A stretch of 64,000 nucleotides of DNA from Afipia clevelandensis ATCC 49720 (GCF_000336555.1 NZ_KB375281.1:2298030-2362029); one strand, 5' to 3'; positions 52,024-61,080 are shown, counted from the first letter of the stretch. The notes: generated from the letters alone by a model not told the origin. Numbers and translations are program-made.

Positions 52024-53649
52024 TTACAAAATGAACCCAGTATTTATGAAGTTCGATTTGTGATCGCGGACGATCTCGTCGAGTAATCTTTTTGAATCAT
52101 CGGTCTGCTTCGCTGCGATCATCGAGCGGATCGAGAACGAGCGCAGCGCATCCGTCACCGAGAGCGTGCCCTCCGCCGAATCCTTGCGCCCGGTAAACGG
52201 GAAGACATCCGGCCCACGCTGACACTGACAATTGATGTTCACCCGGCAGACCTGATTGACCAGCGGATCGACCAGCCGCCCGATGGTGTCCGGATCCTCA
52301 CTGAAGATGGACACCTGCTGGCCGTGTTCGGACGTGATGACGTAGTCGAGTGCGGTGTCGATGTCGTCGAAGGCCATCACCGGCACGATGGGACCGAACT
52401 GCTCCTCCCGATAGAGCAGCATGCCCTCCTTCACCGGATAAACCACCGCCGGATAGAACAGCGTGCCGGCGCTTGTGCCGCCACCCTCGTTGATGACCTT
52501 GGCGCCCTTCTCCTTTGCGTCCGCAACCAGCCGCGCCATGTGTTCGACCTTGCCGAGTTCCGGGAGCGGCGTCAGCGTGACACCTTTGTCCCATGGCATC
52601 CCGGCCTTGAGCTTCGCCACTTCCTCAGTGAAACGCGCGAGAAACTTGTCGACGATGGAGCGATGGACCATCAGCATCTTCAACGCGGTGCAGCGCTGGC
52701 CGTTGAAGGACAGCGAACCGAGCACACACTCTTTCACCGCAAGCTCGATGTTCGCATCCGGCAGCACGATGGCCGCGTTCTTGGCGTCGAGGCCGAGAAT
52801 GGCGCGAAGCCGGTTCACTTTCGGGTGCATCTTCTTCAGATGATCGGCCACCCGGCTTGAGCCGATCAGGGTCAGCACATTGACCTTGCCGGATTCCAGC
52901 AGCATCGGCACAACTTCCGAGCCTTTGCCATAGACTGTGTTGATTACGCCCTTCGGAAACGCGCTGCGAAAGGCTTCAAGCAGCGGCTGAAACAACAGCA
53001 CGCCGAATTTCGGCGGCTTGAACACCATGGTGTTGCCCATGATCAGCGCCGGGATCAGCGTCGCGAAGGTTTCGTTGAGCGGATAATTGTAAGGCCCCAT
53101 GCACAGCACCACGCCAAGCGGGGTGCGCCGGATCTGGCCGATAGTACCTTCGACAATGGTGAAGCGCGAATTGTCGTTGTCGAGATGCTTCAGCGCCTCG
53201 ATGGTCGCCTTCATGTATTCGACGGTGCGGTCGAATTCCTTCTGCGAATCCGGCAGCGTCTTGCCGATCTCCCACATGATGAGCTGAACGATCTGCTCGC
53301 GGCGCGCCACCATCTGCCGGGTGAAGTCCTGCATGCAGGCGATGCGCTGCGCTACCGTCATGGTCGGCCACTCGCCGCGCCCGTTGTCATAGGCGGCGAC
53401 AGCCGCATCGAGCGCGACCTTTGCCTCGGGAATGCCACCGACCGGATAGCTGCCAAGCTCGACCTGTTCGAGCGAGCCGTCAGCCTTGCGCACGCAGATC
53501 GCCGAACGCACGGTTTCCACCGGCCCGGTCCACGGTTTCAGTTCGCCGTTCACCAGAACCTCGCGCTGATGGACCGGCGGCGGCACACCGCAGTCCTTCA
53601 GCTTGCTTTCCTCGGGAAACAATTCTTTCAACTGCTGCGACGTGAGCAT
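52024..53649 (-). CDS. gapN: NADP-dependent glyceraldehyde-3-phosphate dehydrogenase (non-phosphorylating, ALDH family)
   Basis: A 541-residue aldehyde dehydrogenase of the GapN group, which oxidises glyceraldehyde-3-phosphate to 3-phosphoglycerate while making NADPH. It has GVVLCMGPYNYPLNETFATL, MVFKPPKFG (cofactor Lys), LTLIGSSRVADHL, the catalytic Cys in SFNGQRCTALK, and the C-terminal VNINCQCQRGPDVFPFTGRK with DSAEGTLSV. The usual general-base block ELGGK is LGLDAK here. The start has GAGG 5 bases upstream. Substrate assignment rests on family resemblance. It stands alone, downstream of an orphan solute-binding protein gene. Confidence 0.85.
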   Translation of the reverse strand: MLTSQQLKELFPEESKLKDCGVPPPVHQREVLVNGELKPWTGPVETVRSAICVRKADGSLEQVELGSYPVGGIPEAKVALDAAVAAYDNGRGEWPTMTVAQRIACMQDFTRQMVARREQIVQLIMWEIGKTLPDSQKEFDRTVEYMKATIEALKHLDNDNSRFTIVEGTIGQIRRTPLGVVLCMGPYNYPLNETFATLIPALIMGNTMVFKPPKFGVLLFQPLLEAFRSAFPKGVINTVYGKGSEVVPMLLESGKVNVLTLIGSSRVADHLKKMHPKVNRLRAILGLDAKNAAIVLPDANIELAVKECVLGSLSFNGQRCTALKMLMVHRSIVDKFLARFTEEVAKLKAGMPWDKGVTLTPLPELGKVEHMARLVADAKEKGAKVINEGGGTSAGTLFYPAVVYPVKEGMLLYREEQFGPIVPVMAFDDIDTALDYVITSEHGQQVSIFSEDPDTIGRLVDPLVNQVCRVNINCQCQRGPDVFPFTGRKDSAEGTLSVTDALRSFSIRSMIAAKQTDDSKRLLDEIVRDHKSNFINTGFIL

Positions 53650-53927
53650 CACGACCTCATTGTTTTTCGCGTAGTCCGCGGCTTTTCGCATGGTCCGCAG
53701 GCCGCACCCGGTGGAAGCGGCGGGCGCGGACAAAAGCGGAGGGACCGGCGGCAGGAGCCGCCCGGACGATCAATGTAGTGTGCCTGAGGAATGAGTCGAA
53801 ATGATAATATGCAGCCGGGATTTTTGTGACTGCATGGCAGAGATCGGCGACCGTCCTGCCTAATCATGTGGCAAGGGCTTCCCGCGCGCGGCAATTTGAT
53901 CGCCATGCGCGGGAACTGCGGGTTGCG

Positions 53928-55253
53928 TCAGCCGCGATAAATCCGCTTGAGCTGCCGCTCGGCGGAGGCCATCGTACCCTTGATGTCTTCGCGGCCGGTG
54001 CAATAGTTCGCGAACATATCGACCACGACAAAATCCGAAATGGCGGCCGCGGCGCTCTCGTTTAGGGTGCCGACGCCGGCTGGCGTGGTCGCCAGTTTGG
54101 CGACATCGCGATACGGCGTGTTCTTCGGATCGACCGTCCAGATCGGATTCTTGTCGTAAGCCAGCAGGAAGTGCGACAGATATCCCTGCGCCGCCTCGAT
54201 CCACGGGTTGAATTGCGGACCTTCCATCAGGAACGCGGTGAACGCCTTGCAGGCCTGCGGATATTTCGTGAACTTGAAGATCAGGATCGGGAAGCCGAGA
54301 TGCTGCTCTCGTATCTGGCCGCTGACACCGACCGGCAGATGGGCATGGTCGATATCCTGCGCCATCGCGGGATTTTCCTTTTTTGCCGCGACATAGATCG
54401 AGATTCCGTTCGTGGTCAGATAGAGCTGGCCCGCGAGAAATGCCTTGTTGTTGGAGCTGTCGTTCCAGGACACCGTGCCCGGAATGAAATTGTCGTAGAG
54501 CGACTTGACGTATTGCAGCGCCTTTGCTGTCTCCGGCGAATTGACGATCACCTTGTTGTTCTTGTCGACGGTGTAGGCGTTGTGTGCCCACATCGCCCAG
54601 GCCAGCCAGCCGTTCGCGTCACCCGTGGCATGGCCCAGCGCCATGCCGGCGGGCGTTCCGTTTGCCTTCATGCCTTTGATCAGATCGTGGAAGCCGCCAA
54701 GGTCCTTCGGGAATTCCTTGAAGCCGGCCTTCTGCATCGCGCTGATGCGATAGTTGACAAGACCGCCGCTGGACGCGACCGGAATGCCGATCCATTTTTT
54801 TCCGAGTTTGCCGTAGGCCTCGCCCGAGGGCGCCCAGCCGCCGTATTTCTTGCCGAGATACTCGGCGACGTCGGTCACGTCGGTGCACTTGTCGGGAAAC
54901 AGGAACGGGAGGGAATACAGTCCCCACACCATGTCGAGGCCCTGCCCGGTATTCGCCGCAACCGACGCCTTGGGCTGAATGTCGTCGAACGATTCATTGG
55001 AGACGTTGATCTTGACGCCGGTGGCCTTCTGGAAGGCATCCACGATTTTCATGAAGGCGACATCTTCCGCCTCGACGAAGCGCTTCCAGCGAAGGAGATT
55101 GATGCTGGCGCCGGCTTCCGGCTTCCAGGGCGCGGTTTGCGCCCAGGCCTTGGCGTAGCCGAGCATCTGGTCGGCTGACATGGTCGCCGCCGCGGCCAAT
55201 GCCGCAGCGCTTCCTTTGAGCAGAGATCGTCGATCCGGCGTGAACTCGGTCAT
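53928..55253 (-). CDS. Tat-exported ABC-type extracellular solute-binding protein (family 1)
   Basis: A 441-residue periplasmic binding protein. It has a twin-arginine signal (TPDRRSLLKGSAAALAAAAT, cleavage near AWA) and the family 1 (sugar/polyamine-type) fold: ASINLLRWKRFVEAEDVAFM, MVWGLYSLPFLFPDKC, GIPVASSGGLVNYRISAMQK, LTTNGISIYVAAKKENPAM. The ligand is not predictable, and several Trp/Tyr residues fit sugars or glycerol derivatives. No permease or ATPase genes follow. The next gene on the strand is gapN, 278 bp away with no gene between. It lies just left of the genomic island. Confidence 0.88.
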   Translation of the reverse strand: MTEFTPDRRSLLKGSAAALAAAATMSADQMLGYAKAWAQTAPWKPEAGASINLLRWKRFVEAEDVAFMKIVDAFQKATGVKINVSNESFDDIQPKASVAANTGQGLDMVWGLYSLPFLFPDKCTDVTDVAEYLGKKYGGWAPSGEAYGKLGKKWIGIPVASSGGLVNYRISAMQKAGFKEFPKDLGGFHDLIKGMKANGTPAGMALGHATGDANGWLAWAMWAHNAYTVDKNNKVIVNSPETAKALQYVKSLYDNFIPGTVSWNDSSNNKAFLAGQLYLTTNGISIYVAAKKENPAMAQDIDHAHLPVGVSGQIREQHLGFPILIFKFTKYPQACKAFTAFLMEGPQFNPWIEAAQGYLSHFLLAYDKNPIWTVDPKNTPYRDVAKLATTPAGVGTLNESAAAAISDFVVVDMFANYCTGREDIKGTMASAERQLKRIYRG

Positions 55254-55468
55254 AGTCGTCTCCTCCCTGATGAATCGGCCGTTGATCGGCCGATGTTTTC
55301 AAATTGCGATGGTCGTGGCGGATATCCTTCTCGAAAACGGCCGGCGACGAGGTACCGGCGGATTGCGATGTAATCACCTGCCCCGCGCGCGATCAATGCG
55401 CGGTGCGAAGAAGCAAAACCGGATCGAATTGTGTTGGAGATTTGCGGGCGGCCATGCCTGAACAAGGC

Positions 55469-55485
55469 TGGCGCTCCCTAGGGGA
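55469..55485 (-). repeat. Distal attachment-site duplicate (tRNA-Glu 3' end)
   Basis: TGGCGCTCCCTAGGGGA is identical to the CCA end, acceptor 3' strand and first T-stem bases of tRNA-Glu at 62380-62396. Sequence beyond these 17 bases differs on both sides. Confidence 0.9.
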
Positions 55486-55953
55486 CTGCTTCAGCTTTTT
55501 AGGGTCAATAACTTAGCTGGAAGTGGGGCCCGTAACGTTTCCACGCAATCCCTAGGCTTTTTTGCCATTGGGTCCCACCGGCAATCGCGCAAATGCGGAT
55601 GTTTGTGGTGGGTCTGTTTGATGACTGTCCCCACCGCCGTCCGCCGCTCACAACTAGCCTCTCTTGAGTAGCAGACGTGATGAGTCATCAGGGATGCCGG
55701 ACCTGACAAAACCGGACAAGCACCGCCGGACCTTTACCTTCCGGCGGCCCGAATGCCCGAGCGCGGGCTGAGGGATAGCGAGGACCACGAACCCCCTTGT
55801 GTCACGGAGTGCCGTGGCGGGGGGCGGCTGGCCACCGATAAAGGGCAGTCCTCGGTAAACGGTGCTGGCAAGCGCTCCCTTCAATCCGCTCCTCTCCTCA
55901 GATTCTGGGGAGGGGGAGGTCGCGGAAGGCGGACTGTTGTCCAGGAGAACCTA
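55486..55953. other. Left island margin without a clear gene
   Basis: About 470 bp with no supported gene of normal size. A 25-residue frame at 55694-55771 (MPDLTKPDKHRRTFTFRRPE) is basic and could be a leader peptide or a gene remnant. A second CCCTAGG lies at about 55551, close to the attachment repeat. GGAGGGGGAGG-type purine runs occur before the next gene. A longer frame from 55753 into the next gene is not favoured. Confidence 0.4.
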
Positions 55954-56547
55954 ATGCCGAGAGATCGCCAGCGAGTTTGCTTGCAAGACGGCCTTAACCT
56001 CGACCTCAACCGTCTGATGCGGCGCGGGTTAGTCCAGCGCGGGCGCTACAGCGCTCCAGTTGGTATCAAGTGGACACACAGCTACTGGGGTGAAATCGCT
56101 TCAGGAACCATCTCTGCCGATTTGAGCGGCCATCAAGGCTGGCTTGAAATTCGGCTCCGGAACCTTTGTCAGACCATCGCACTTGCGAGCGAGCGAAGAC
56201 ATTTTGGCGGAGTTCAATGGTATTTCGTTTGCCCGGTACAGAACCGGTTCGCTTCGGTCCTCTGGAAGCCACCGGGGGCAACCCGCTTTTGCAGTCGCCA
56301 AACATGGCGGCGGCAGCTGGCGTATCAATCGCAATTCAGCGATGCCACGGGCCGCGCACATTTAGGACAAGCCAAGGTAAAGGCGCACCTCATAGGCAAC
56401 CTGGATCCCGAGGAATGGGATTTGCCGCCCAAACCAAAATGGATGCGGTGGAAAACCTACGACCGGCATGTGGCACGTTACGATCACTACGGGGACATTC
56501 TCGACCACGGTTGCGTCGCCTTGGTCGCAAAATGGCTGGGCAAATAA
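55954..56547 (+). CDS. Conserved hypothetical protein of bradyrhizobial islands
   Basis: A 197-residue protein starting MPRDRQRVCLQDGLNLDLNR. Conserved-looking segments are KWTHSYWGEIASGTISADLS, HFGGVQWYFVCPVQNRFASV, LWKPPGATRFCSRQTWRRQL, LGNLDPEEWDLPPKPKWMRW-like wording and YDHYGDILDHGCVALVAKWL. I recall many close relatives in Bradyrhizobium and Rhizobiales genomes, often scattered, with no assigned function. CP and FC plus W-rich motifs suggest a small zinc- or nucleic-acid-binding fold, but this is a guess. CAGGAG lies 7 bases before the start, so the longer upstream frame is not needed. Confidence 0.75.
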   Translation: MPRDRQRVCLQDGLNLDLNRLMRRGLVQRGRYSAPVGIKWTHSYWGEIASGTISADLSGHQGWLEIRLRNLCQTIALASERRHFGGVQWYFVCPVQNRFASVLWKPPGATRFCSRQTWRRQLAYQSQFSDATGRAHLGQAKVKAHLIGNLDPEEWDLPPKPKWMRWKTYDRHVARYDHYGDILDHGCVALVAKWLGK

Positions 56548-56640
56548 CAGCAAGCAAGATCAATGGCCCAATCAATGTTAGCCAACAGATTTCGATTTGC
56601 CCGCAACCCCGTGGTGAGACGCTATGCGTGAGATGACGCC

Positions 56641-57264
56641 TTACTCGACGCCCCGATAAAACGTGGCCAAGCATTCCTCGACCATCCACTCGGGACTCAA
56701 GCGTAAGATTTTCAATCGACCAGTCTTCAGCATCAGCAAGATGCCAAACATCCAAGAAGCTCCTGCGACAGACTTCTCGTGCTTGTCAGAGGCGCTAGCG
56801 AGACCATCCGCCTCCAACCCGTTTGCCACCGCCGCATAAACGAGCTTCAAGCGCAGATTGAGTTCTTGGTTCAGATCCTTTCCAACCCCATCCGGTTTAG
56901 CGCCACCATAAAGATAGAAACCCAAATCAAACTCGGCTGGCCTATCGCGAAAATAGACGTACCACGCTCGGAGTGCGGCCGCTCCCTTCTGCCCGCGCGG
57001 CGCTTCTTGCGCCGCTTTCTCCACCGCGTTCGCCATATACGTCAGAGATTCCCGCAGTATGTCTGCGTAGACATCCTCTTTGCTGGTGTATTGAGCATAG
57101 ATCGCGCCGGTCGTTGAACCCGCCTGTTTCGCGATCTCTCTAACCGATGCCCCGTGCAAGCCAGTCTCGACAAATACGCGTTTTGCGGCTTCGCGGATCA
57201 GACCCTTTTTGAAGTCGATAACGGCGGCCTTGCGCTTTTCAGCCTCATCGCCGGATTTTACCAT
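56641..57264 (-). CDS. TetR/AcrR family transcriptional regulator
   Basis: A 207-residue repressor-type protein. The N-terminal helix-turn-helix covers about 15-62 (LIREAAKRVFVETGLHGASV, REIAKQAGSTTGAIYAQYTS, KEDVYADILRES). The ligand-binding helical domain includes RAWYVYFRDRPAEFDLGFYL and SVAGASWMFGILLMLKTGRL. The start with AGGAA 7 bases upstream is preferred over the longer 269-residue frame. It is divergent from the acyl-CoA ligase operon with 235 bp between. A palindrome TAACAGTGTTA in that gap may be its operator. The likely inducer is the CoA ester or free acid degraded by the operon. Confidence 0.88.
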   Translation of the reverse strand: MVKSGDEAEKRKAAVIDFKKGLIREAAKRVFVETGLHGASVREIAKQAGSTTGAIYAQYTSKEDVYADILRESLTYMANAVEKAAQEAPRGQKGAAALRAWYVYFRDRPAEFDLGFYLYGGAKPDGVGKDLNQELNLRLKLVYAAVANGLEADGLASASDKHEKSVAGASWMFGILLMLKTGRLKILRLSPEWMVEECLATFYRGVE

Positions 57265-57451
57265 ACTGATTTCCTGCATTCCATTCCGCAGCACATCTAC
57301 GAATACCCCGCCAGAACTTGCAATGGCAAAGGTACTGCGCGAGGCTGGCACCCCGAACAGACCTCGCACTCGTTCGTTATTTCCCCATTGCAAATTTTGC
57401 CAAGAGGTTGGGCGTAAAACCCACTGACCTTCGCGTTGACTTGACGACACA

Positions 57452-57462
57452 TAACAGTGTTA
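57452..57462. promoter_or_regulatory. Candidate TetR operator overlapping the ligase promoter
   Basis: The palindrome TAACA-G-TGTTA lies 38-48 bases before the ligase start, directly after TTGACTTGACG, which offers two possible -35 boxes. A repressor here would block the promoter. This is inference from position and symmetry. Confidence 0.45.
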
Positions 57463-57499
57463 GATTTTTATATCAGAGTTACACGCGGTTGTCAGGACG

Positions 57500-59188
57500 A
57501 TGACGAATAGAAGCTACGTAAGCGGCGCGTCAAGCATTCCACTGCTCGGGCAGACAATTGGTGCAGCTCTCGACGCCGCAGCCGAACGATGGGCCAAACA
57601 CCCAGCGCTGGTCGTGAGAGACCAGAATGTTCGCTGGACCTATGAAGAACTCCAAGAGCAGGTTGACGCATTCGCTATCGGGCTGCTCGCATTAGGTCTA
57701 AAGCGAGGGGATCGGCTGGGCATATGGTCGCCGAACAACTCGGAATGGGTGGTTTCTCAGTTTGCCTCAGCCAAGATCGGTGTGATCCTCGTCACCATTA
57801 ATCCGGTGTATCGCACGGCGGAGCTTTCCTATGCTTTGCGAAAGGTTGGATGTAAGGCGCTCGTGGCTGCCACAGAATTTAAAGGAAGCCGCTATTTTGA
57901 CATGCTGCGCGAACTCGCGCCCGAGCTAAGCCAGTGCGAACCCGGCAAATTGAGCAGTGAGGCCCTTCCTGACCTTGAGGTCGTTATCCAAATCGGAGGC
58001 CCCCAAGAGAAGGGGGCCCTACCATTCGACGCAGTGTCGAAGCTCGGCGCGGTGCAACATGAAAGCGACCTAAGAGAAATCAGTTCGCGTCTTCAGTTTG
58101 ATGACGCAATAAACATTCAGTTCACGAGCGGCACGACTGGCGCTCCGAAGGGAGCGACGCTCACCCATCACAACATCCTCAATAACGGTTACTTCGCTGG
58201 TGTTGCGATGGGGCTCACACCCCAAGATCGGCTCTGCATCCCGGTTCCTTTTTATCATTGCTTTGGAATGGTTCTTTCCAATCTCGCGTGCGTGGCCCAC
58301 GGTTCAACAATGGTCGTTCCTGGCGCAGCATTCGATCCGCTGGAAGTTCTGAAGACAATCGAGGCGGAGCGCTGCACGGCACTGCACGGCGTCCCGACAA
58401 TGTTTATCGCGGAGTTGGAGCACCCTGAATTCAGCTCGTTCGACCTGTCATCACTCAGAACCGGCATGATGGCGGGATCGCCCTGCCCTGTCGAAATCAT
58501 GCGCCGCGTCATCGGGCAGATGGGGGCCAAAGAAATTACCATTGGCTATGGCATGACGGAAACGAGCCCAACCAGCTTCCAAACCGGGCGCGATGACACG
58601 CTTGACCGGCGGGTGTCCACGGTTGGCCGGGTCCATCCTCACGTCGAAGTTAAGATTGTCGATGCGCAGGGGCATATCGTGCCGTTCGGAACAGTTGGCG
58701 AGCTTTGCACGCGCGGCTACTCGATCATGAAGGGGTATTGGGCCGATGAAACTCGTACTGCAGAGGCCATCGATCAAGACGGCTGGATGCATACCGGCGA
58801 TCTCGCTACCCTCGACGCAGGGGGCTATTGCAACATCGTCGGCCGAATAAAGGACCTCGTCATTCGGGGTGGTGAGAACGTCTACCCGCGCGAGATTGAG
58901 GAATATCTCTATGCGCATCCGAAGATTCAGGACGTGCAAGTCTTCGGTGTTCCCGACAAGCGTTATGGCGAGGAGCTTTGCGCCTACATCTGTCTCAAGG
59001 CAGGAGAACGCGCCACTGACGAGGAGATTCGCGCATTCTGCCGTGGTCAGATCGCACACTATAAAATCCCACGCCACATTCGTTTCGTTGAGACATTTCC
59101 GACGACGGTCACGGGCAAGGTTCAGAAGTTTGTCATGAGGCAACAGATGATCGACGAGCTAGGACTCGCCGAAGTTCGTACTGCATAG
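57500..59188 (+). CDS. Acyl-CoA synthetase (AMP-forming, fatty-acid-CoA ligase type)
   Basis: A 562-residue adenylate-forming ligase that activates a carboxylic acid to its CoA thioester. It has P-loop [20 protein letters not shown] (about 213-232), [20 protein letters not shown], the aromatic motif [33 protein letters not shown], hinge [20 protein letters not shown], and the C-terminal catalytic Lys in [11 protein letters not shown]. Length and motifs resemble medium-chain or branched acid ligases (AcsF/FadD3-like). The substrate is unknown. It is the first gene of the island operon and is divergent from TetR. Confidence 0.94.
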   Translation: MTNRSYVSGASSIPLLGQTIGAALDAAAERWAKHPALVVRDQNVRWTYEELQEQVDAFAIGLLALGLKRGDRLGIWSPNNSEWVVSQFASAKIGVILVTINPVYRTAELSYALRKVGCKALVAATEFKGSRYFDMLRELAPELSQCEPGKLSSEALPDLEVVIQIGGPQEKGALPFDAVSKLGAVQHESDLREISSRLQFDDAINIQFTSGTTGAPKGATLTHHNILNNGYFAGVAMGLTPQDRLCIPVPFYHCFGMVLSNLACVAHGSTMVVPGAAFDPLEVLKTIEAERCTALHGVPTMFIAELEHPEFSSFDLSSLRTGMMAGSPCPVEIMRRVIGQMGAKEITIGYGMTETSPTSFQTGRDDTLDRRVSTVGRVHPHVEVKIVDAQGHIVPFGTVGELCTRGYSIMKGYWADETRTAEAIDQDGWMHTGDLATLDAGGYCNIVGRIKDLVIRGGENVYPREIEEYLYAHPKIQDVQVFGVPDKRYGEELCAYICLKAGERATDEEIRAFCRGQIAHYKIPRHIRFVETFPTTVTGKVQKFVMRQQMIDELGLAEVRTA

Positions 59189-59212
59189 CGATTTTTCTGC
59201 AGGAGTTGAATC

Positions 59213-59485
59213 ATGATCATCGACGCATGGATGCAACACCCAAACGCACGATGGATAGGCGATCCGATGTTCGGATCGCTGCGTCGCGCCGCTATCCAAG
59301 CGAAATGGTGGACTACATGCGCGGAAACCCCAAACATCGCGTCTTGTTCGGGGTCCAATCATCCGTTCTGGCCCGCCGGGGACTGCATTGAAGGCCTCGA
59401 CAAACTTCAGCTCGGAGAAACATCTCAGGTGGCGTTCTTGGAATCGAATGCCAAGCGCATGTTTAAACTCGCCCAACGCTCTTAA
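59213..59485 (+). pseudogene. Amidohydrolase (resorcylate-decarboxylase-type) remnant with large internal deletion
   Basis: A 90-residue frame joins the start of an amidohydrolase-2 protein (MIIDAWMQHPNARWIGDPMF, residues 1-25) to its very end (CIEGLDKLQLGETSQVAFLE, NAKRMFKL). Between them, the +1 frame reads YPSEMVDYMRGNPKHRVLFG, the normal sequence before the last metal-binding strand, so a frameshift lies on each side of that block. The central TIM-barrel, roughly 200 residues, is missing. The remnant lies between the ligase and crotonase genes of the island operon. The intact gene probably once hydrolysed or decarboxylated a ring intermediate there. Confidence 0.72.
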
Positions 59486-59500
59486 AAACGGGAGGGACTT

Positions 59501-60298
59501 ATGGCCTGGACCATAGAACGCAAGCACGATCACGTCGCGGTCGTGACTATGAACACAAACAAGGTGAACGCGCAAAATCCCGCGTTCTTCGACGATCTCC
59601 ATGCTGCATTCGATCGACTTGAGAAGGAATTTGACGAATGTGCGGTGGTCCTTACGGGCACGGGAAAGGTTTTCTCAGCGGGCCTCGACCTTGATCATCA
59701 TTTCGCGATGTTCGCTCGGCGCGACATCAAGGAAATTGACAAATGGTTCGCAGCTTATAGAGCCACCAATCTGCGTTTGTTTACCTACCCGCGCCCCACC
59801 GTGGCCGCTGTCAATGGACACGCCTATGCCGGTGGCTTTATCACTGCAATCGATTGCGATTACCGGATCGCGTCCGAGGGGGATTTGCAGTTCGCCTTGA
59901 ACGAGGTGCCAATCGGCATTCCGATGCCCGCTGTTTACTGCGAGATCATCAAGTATGCCATCGGCACGCCAGCCGCCGCTGAGTTCACGCTCTTCGGTCA
60001 GATTTATGATCTGAGCTCTGCGGTTCGTATGAATGTTGTTCAACGGATCGTCCCTTCGAGTGAACTCATTAATGCTGCGGTAGCTTGGGCGGCCAAAGTT
60101 ACTCCCGATGGCTATCCGGCTTACGCTTTCGCCAAGCGAGCCCTGCAAGCGACGACCATGTCGGCAATCGATGCGGCAGCACGTCTCGATCTGGATCAGC
60201 TATCACGCGGAATGTCACACCCCAGAAGCTTGCTAGCGAATGCGGCTCGCTACCGTGAACTCAAGGGCCATGACATCACGTGGCCTGTTAGCTCTTGA
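59501..60298 (+). CDS. Enoyl-CoA hydratase/isomerase (crotonase family)
   Basis: A 265-residue crotonase. It has KVFSAGLDLDHHFAMFARRD (oxyanion-hole strand), PTVAAVNGHAYAGGFITAID with the second oxyanion Gly, and DCDYRIASEGDLQFALNEVP with the conserved Glu of the hydratase active site. The first catalytic Glu of rat enoyl-CoA hydratase (GGGCELAMMCD) is replaced by Ile-Thr in AGGFITAID, so isomerase, hydrolase or a different hydration reaction is possible. It lies 15 bases after the amidohydrolase remnant, with GGAGGG before the ATG. Confidence 0.88.
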   Translation: MAWTIERKHDHVAVVTMNTNKVNAQNPAFFDDLHAAFDRLEKEFDECAVVLTGTGKVFSAGLDLDHHFAMFARRDIKEIDKWFAAYRATNLRLFTYPRPTVAAVNGHAYAGGFITAIDCDYRIASEGDLQFALNEVPIGIPMPAVYCEIIKYAIGTPAAAEFTLFGQIYDLSSAVRMNVVQRIVPSSELINAAVAWAAKVTPDGYPAYAFAKRALQATTMSAIDAAARLDLDQLSRGMSHPRSLLANAARYRELKGHDITWPVSS

Positions 60299-60320
60299 TC
60301 CAGCACGACCGGGAACCTTG

Positions 60321-61025
60321 ATGCGTGAAAAATTAATCGAGCGGCTGGACGGCCTAAGCACACCCCACCTTGCGGATGCATGCCTGCGCACAGGGACGAT
60401 AGTTCGATGCGCTCCGAGCGGGTTAAGATCGGTCGGCCAAGGTATGAAATGCGCGGGGCGTGTCCTGCCCGCACGTCACGTTGGAAGCGTCGACATCTTT
60501 TTGGAAGCGCTTGAGGCAGCGGAGAAAGGCGACGTCCTTGTCGTAGACAATGGCGGACGCATGGACGAAGCCTGCGTCGGCGACCTTGTTACACTTGAGA
60601 TGGCGAATGGTGGCCTTGCTGGGATTGTCATCTGGGGACTCCATCGCGACACGTCCGAATTGCTCGAAATTAACTTGCCCATCTTTTCTCTAGGCGCGAT
60701 GCCTACGGGCCCCCAGCGACTCGACATCCGGTCACCGGATGCGCTTGCTTGGGCTCGGGTAGGTGACTGGGTCGTAAGCCGGAACGATGTCGTCGCCTCT
60801 GATGGAGATGGCACCCTCTTCATCGCGGAAGGACAGTTGTCCGTCGTGATCGAAGCAGCGGAAGCAATTCGCGCAACTGAGCTTCGCCAAGCGGATCAGA
60901 TGCGAAGGGGCCGTAGCTTTCGTGAACAGGCGTCATTTTCGCAGTATCTGGCAGAGAGAGCTAAGATGCCCGCGCTCGGCTTCCGTGAGCATCTTCGCCA
61001 GATTGGCGGCGCTATCGAGGAATAA
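60321..61025 (+). CDS. RraA-like/4-hydroxy-4-methyl-2-oxoglutarate aldolase family protein
   Basis: A 234-residue RraA-superfamily protein. Motifs are DGLSTPHLADACLRTGTIVR, AGRVLPARHVGSVDIFLEAL, GDVLVVDNGGRMDEACVGDL, and the Arg-Asp catalytic pair in IWGLHRDTSELLEINLPIFS (GGxRD in HMG aldolases, GLHRD here). Members cleave 4-hydroxy-4-methyl-2-oxoglutarate or 4-carboxy-4-hydroxy-2-oxoadipate to pyruvate, the last steps of gallate/protocatechuate meta-cleavage. Others are RNase E regulators. In this operon a degradative role is likely. It begins 22 bases after the crotonase stop. An upstream in-frame start at 60240 overlaps the crotonase and is less likely. Confidence 0.85.
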   Translation: MREKLIERLDGLSTPHLADACLRTGTIVRCAPSGLRSVGQGMKCAGRVLPARHVGSVDIFLEALEAAEKGDVLVVDNGGRMDEACVGDLVTLEMANGGLAGIVIWGLHRDTSELLEINLPIFSLGAMPTGPQRLDIRSPDALAWARVGDWVVSRNDVVASDGDGTLFIAEGQLSVVIEAAEAIRATELRQADQMRRGRSFREQASFSQYLAERAKMPALGFREHLRQIGGAIEE

Positions 61026-61080
61026 GATCGCCAAGCTATACATAGTGCTCTTCGCCATCTAATCAGCGTCGGGTACGCGA

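Noticed and set aside
53185-53778. Possible plus-strand gene over the gapN start
   Set aside because: The frame is antisense to a conserved aldehyde dehydrogenase and has no family features.
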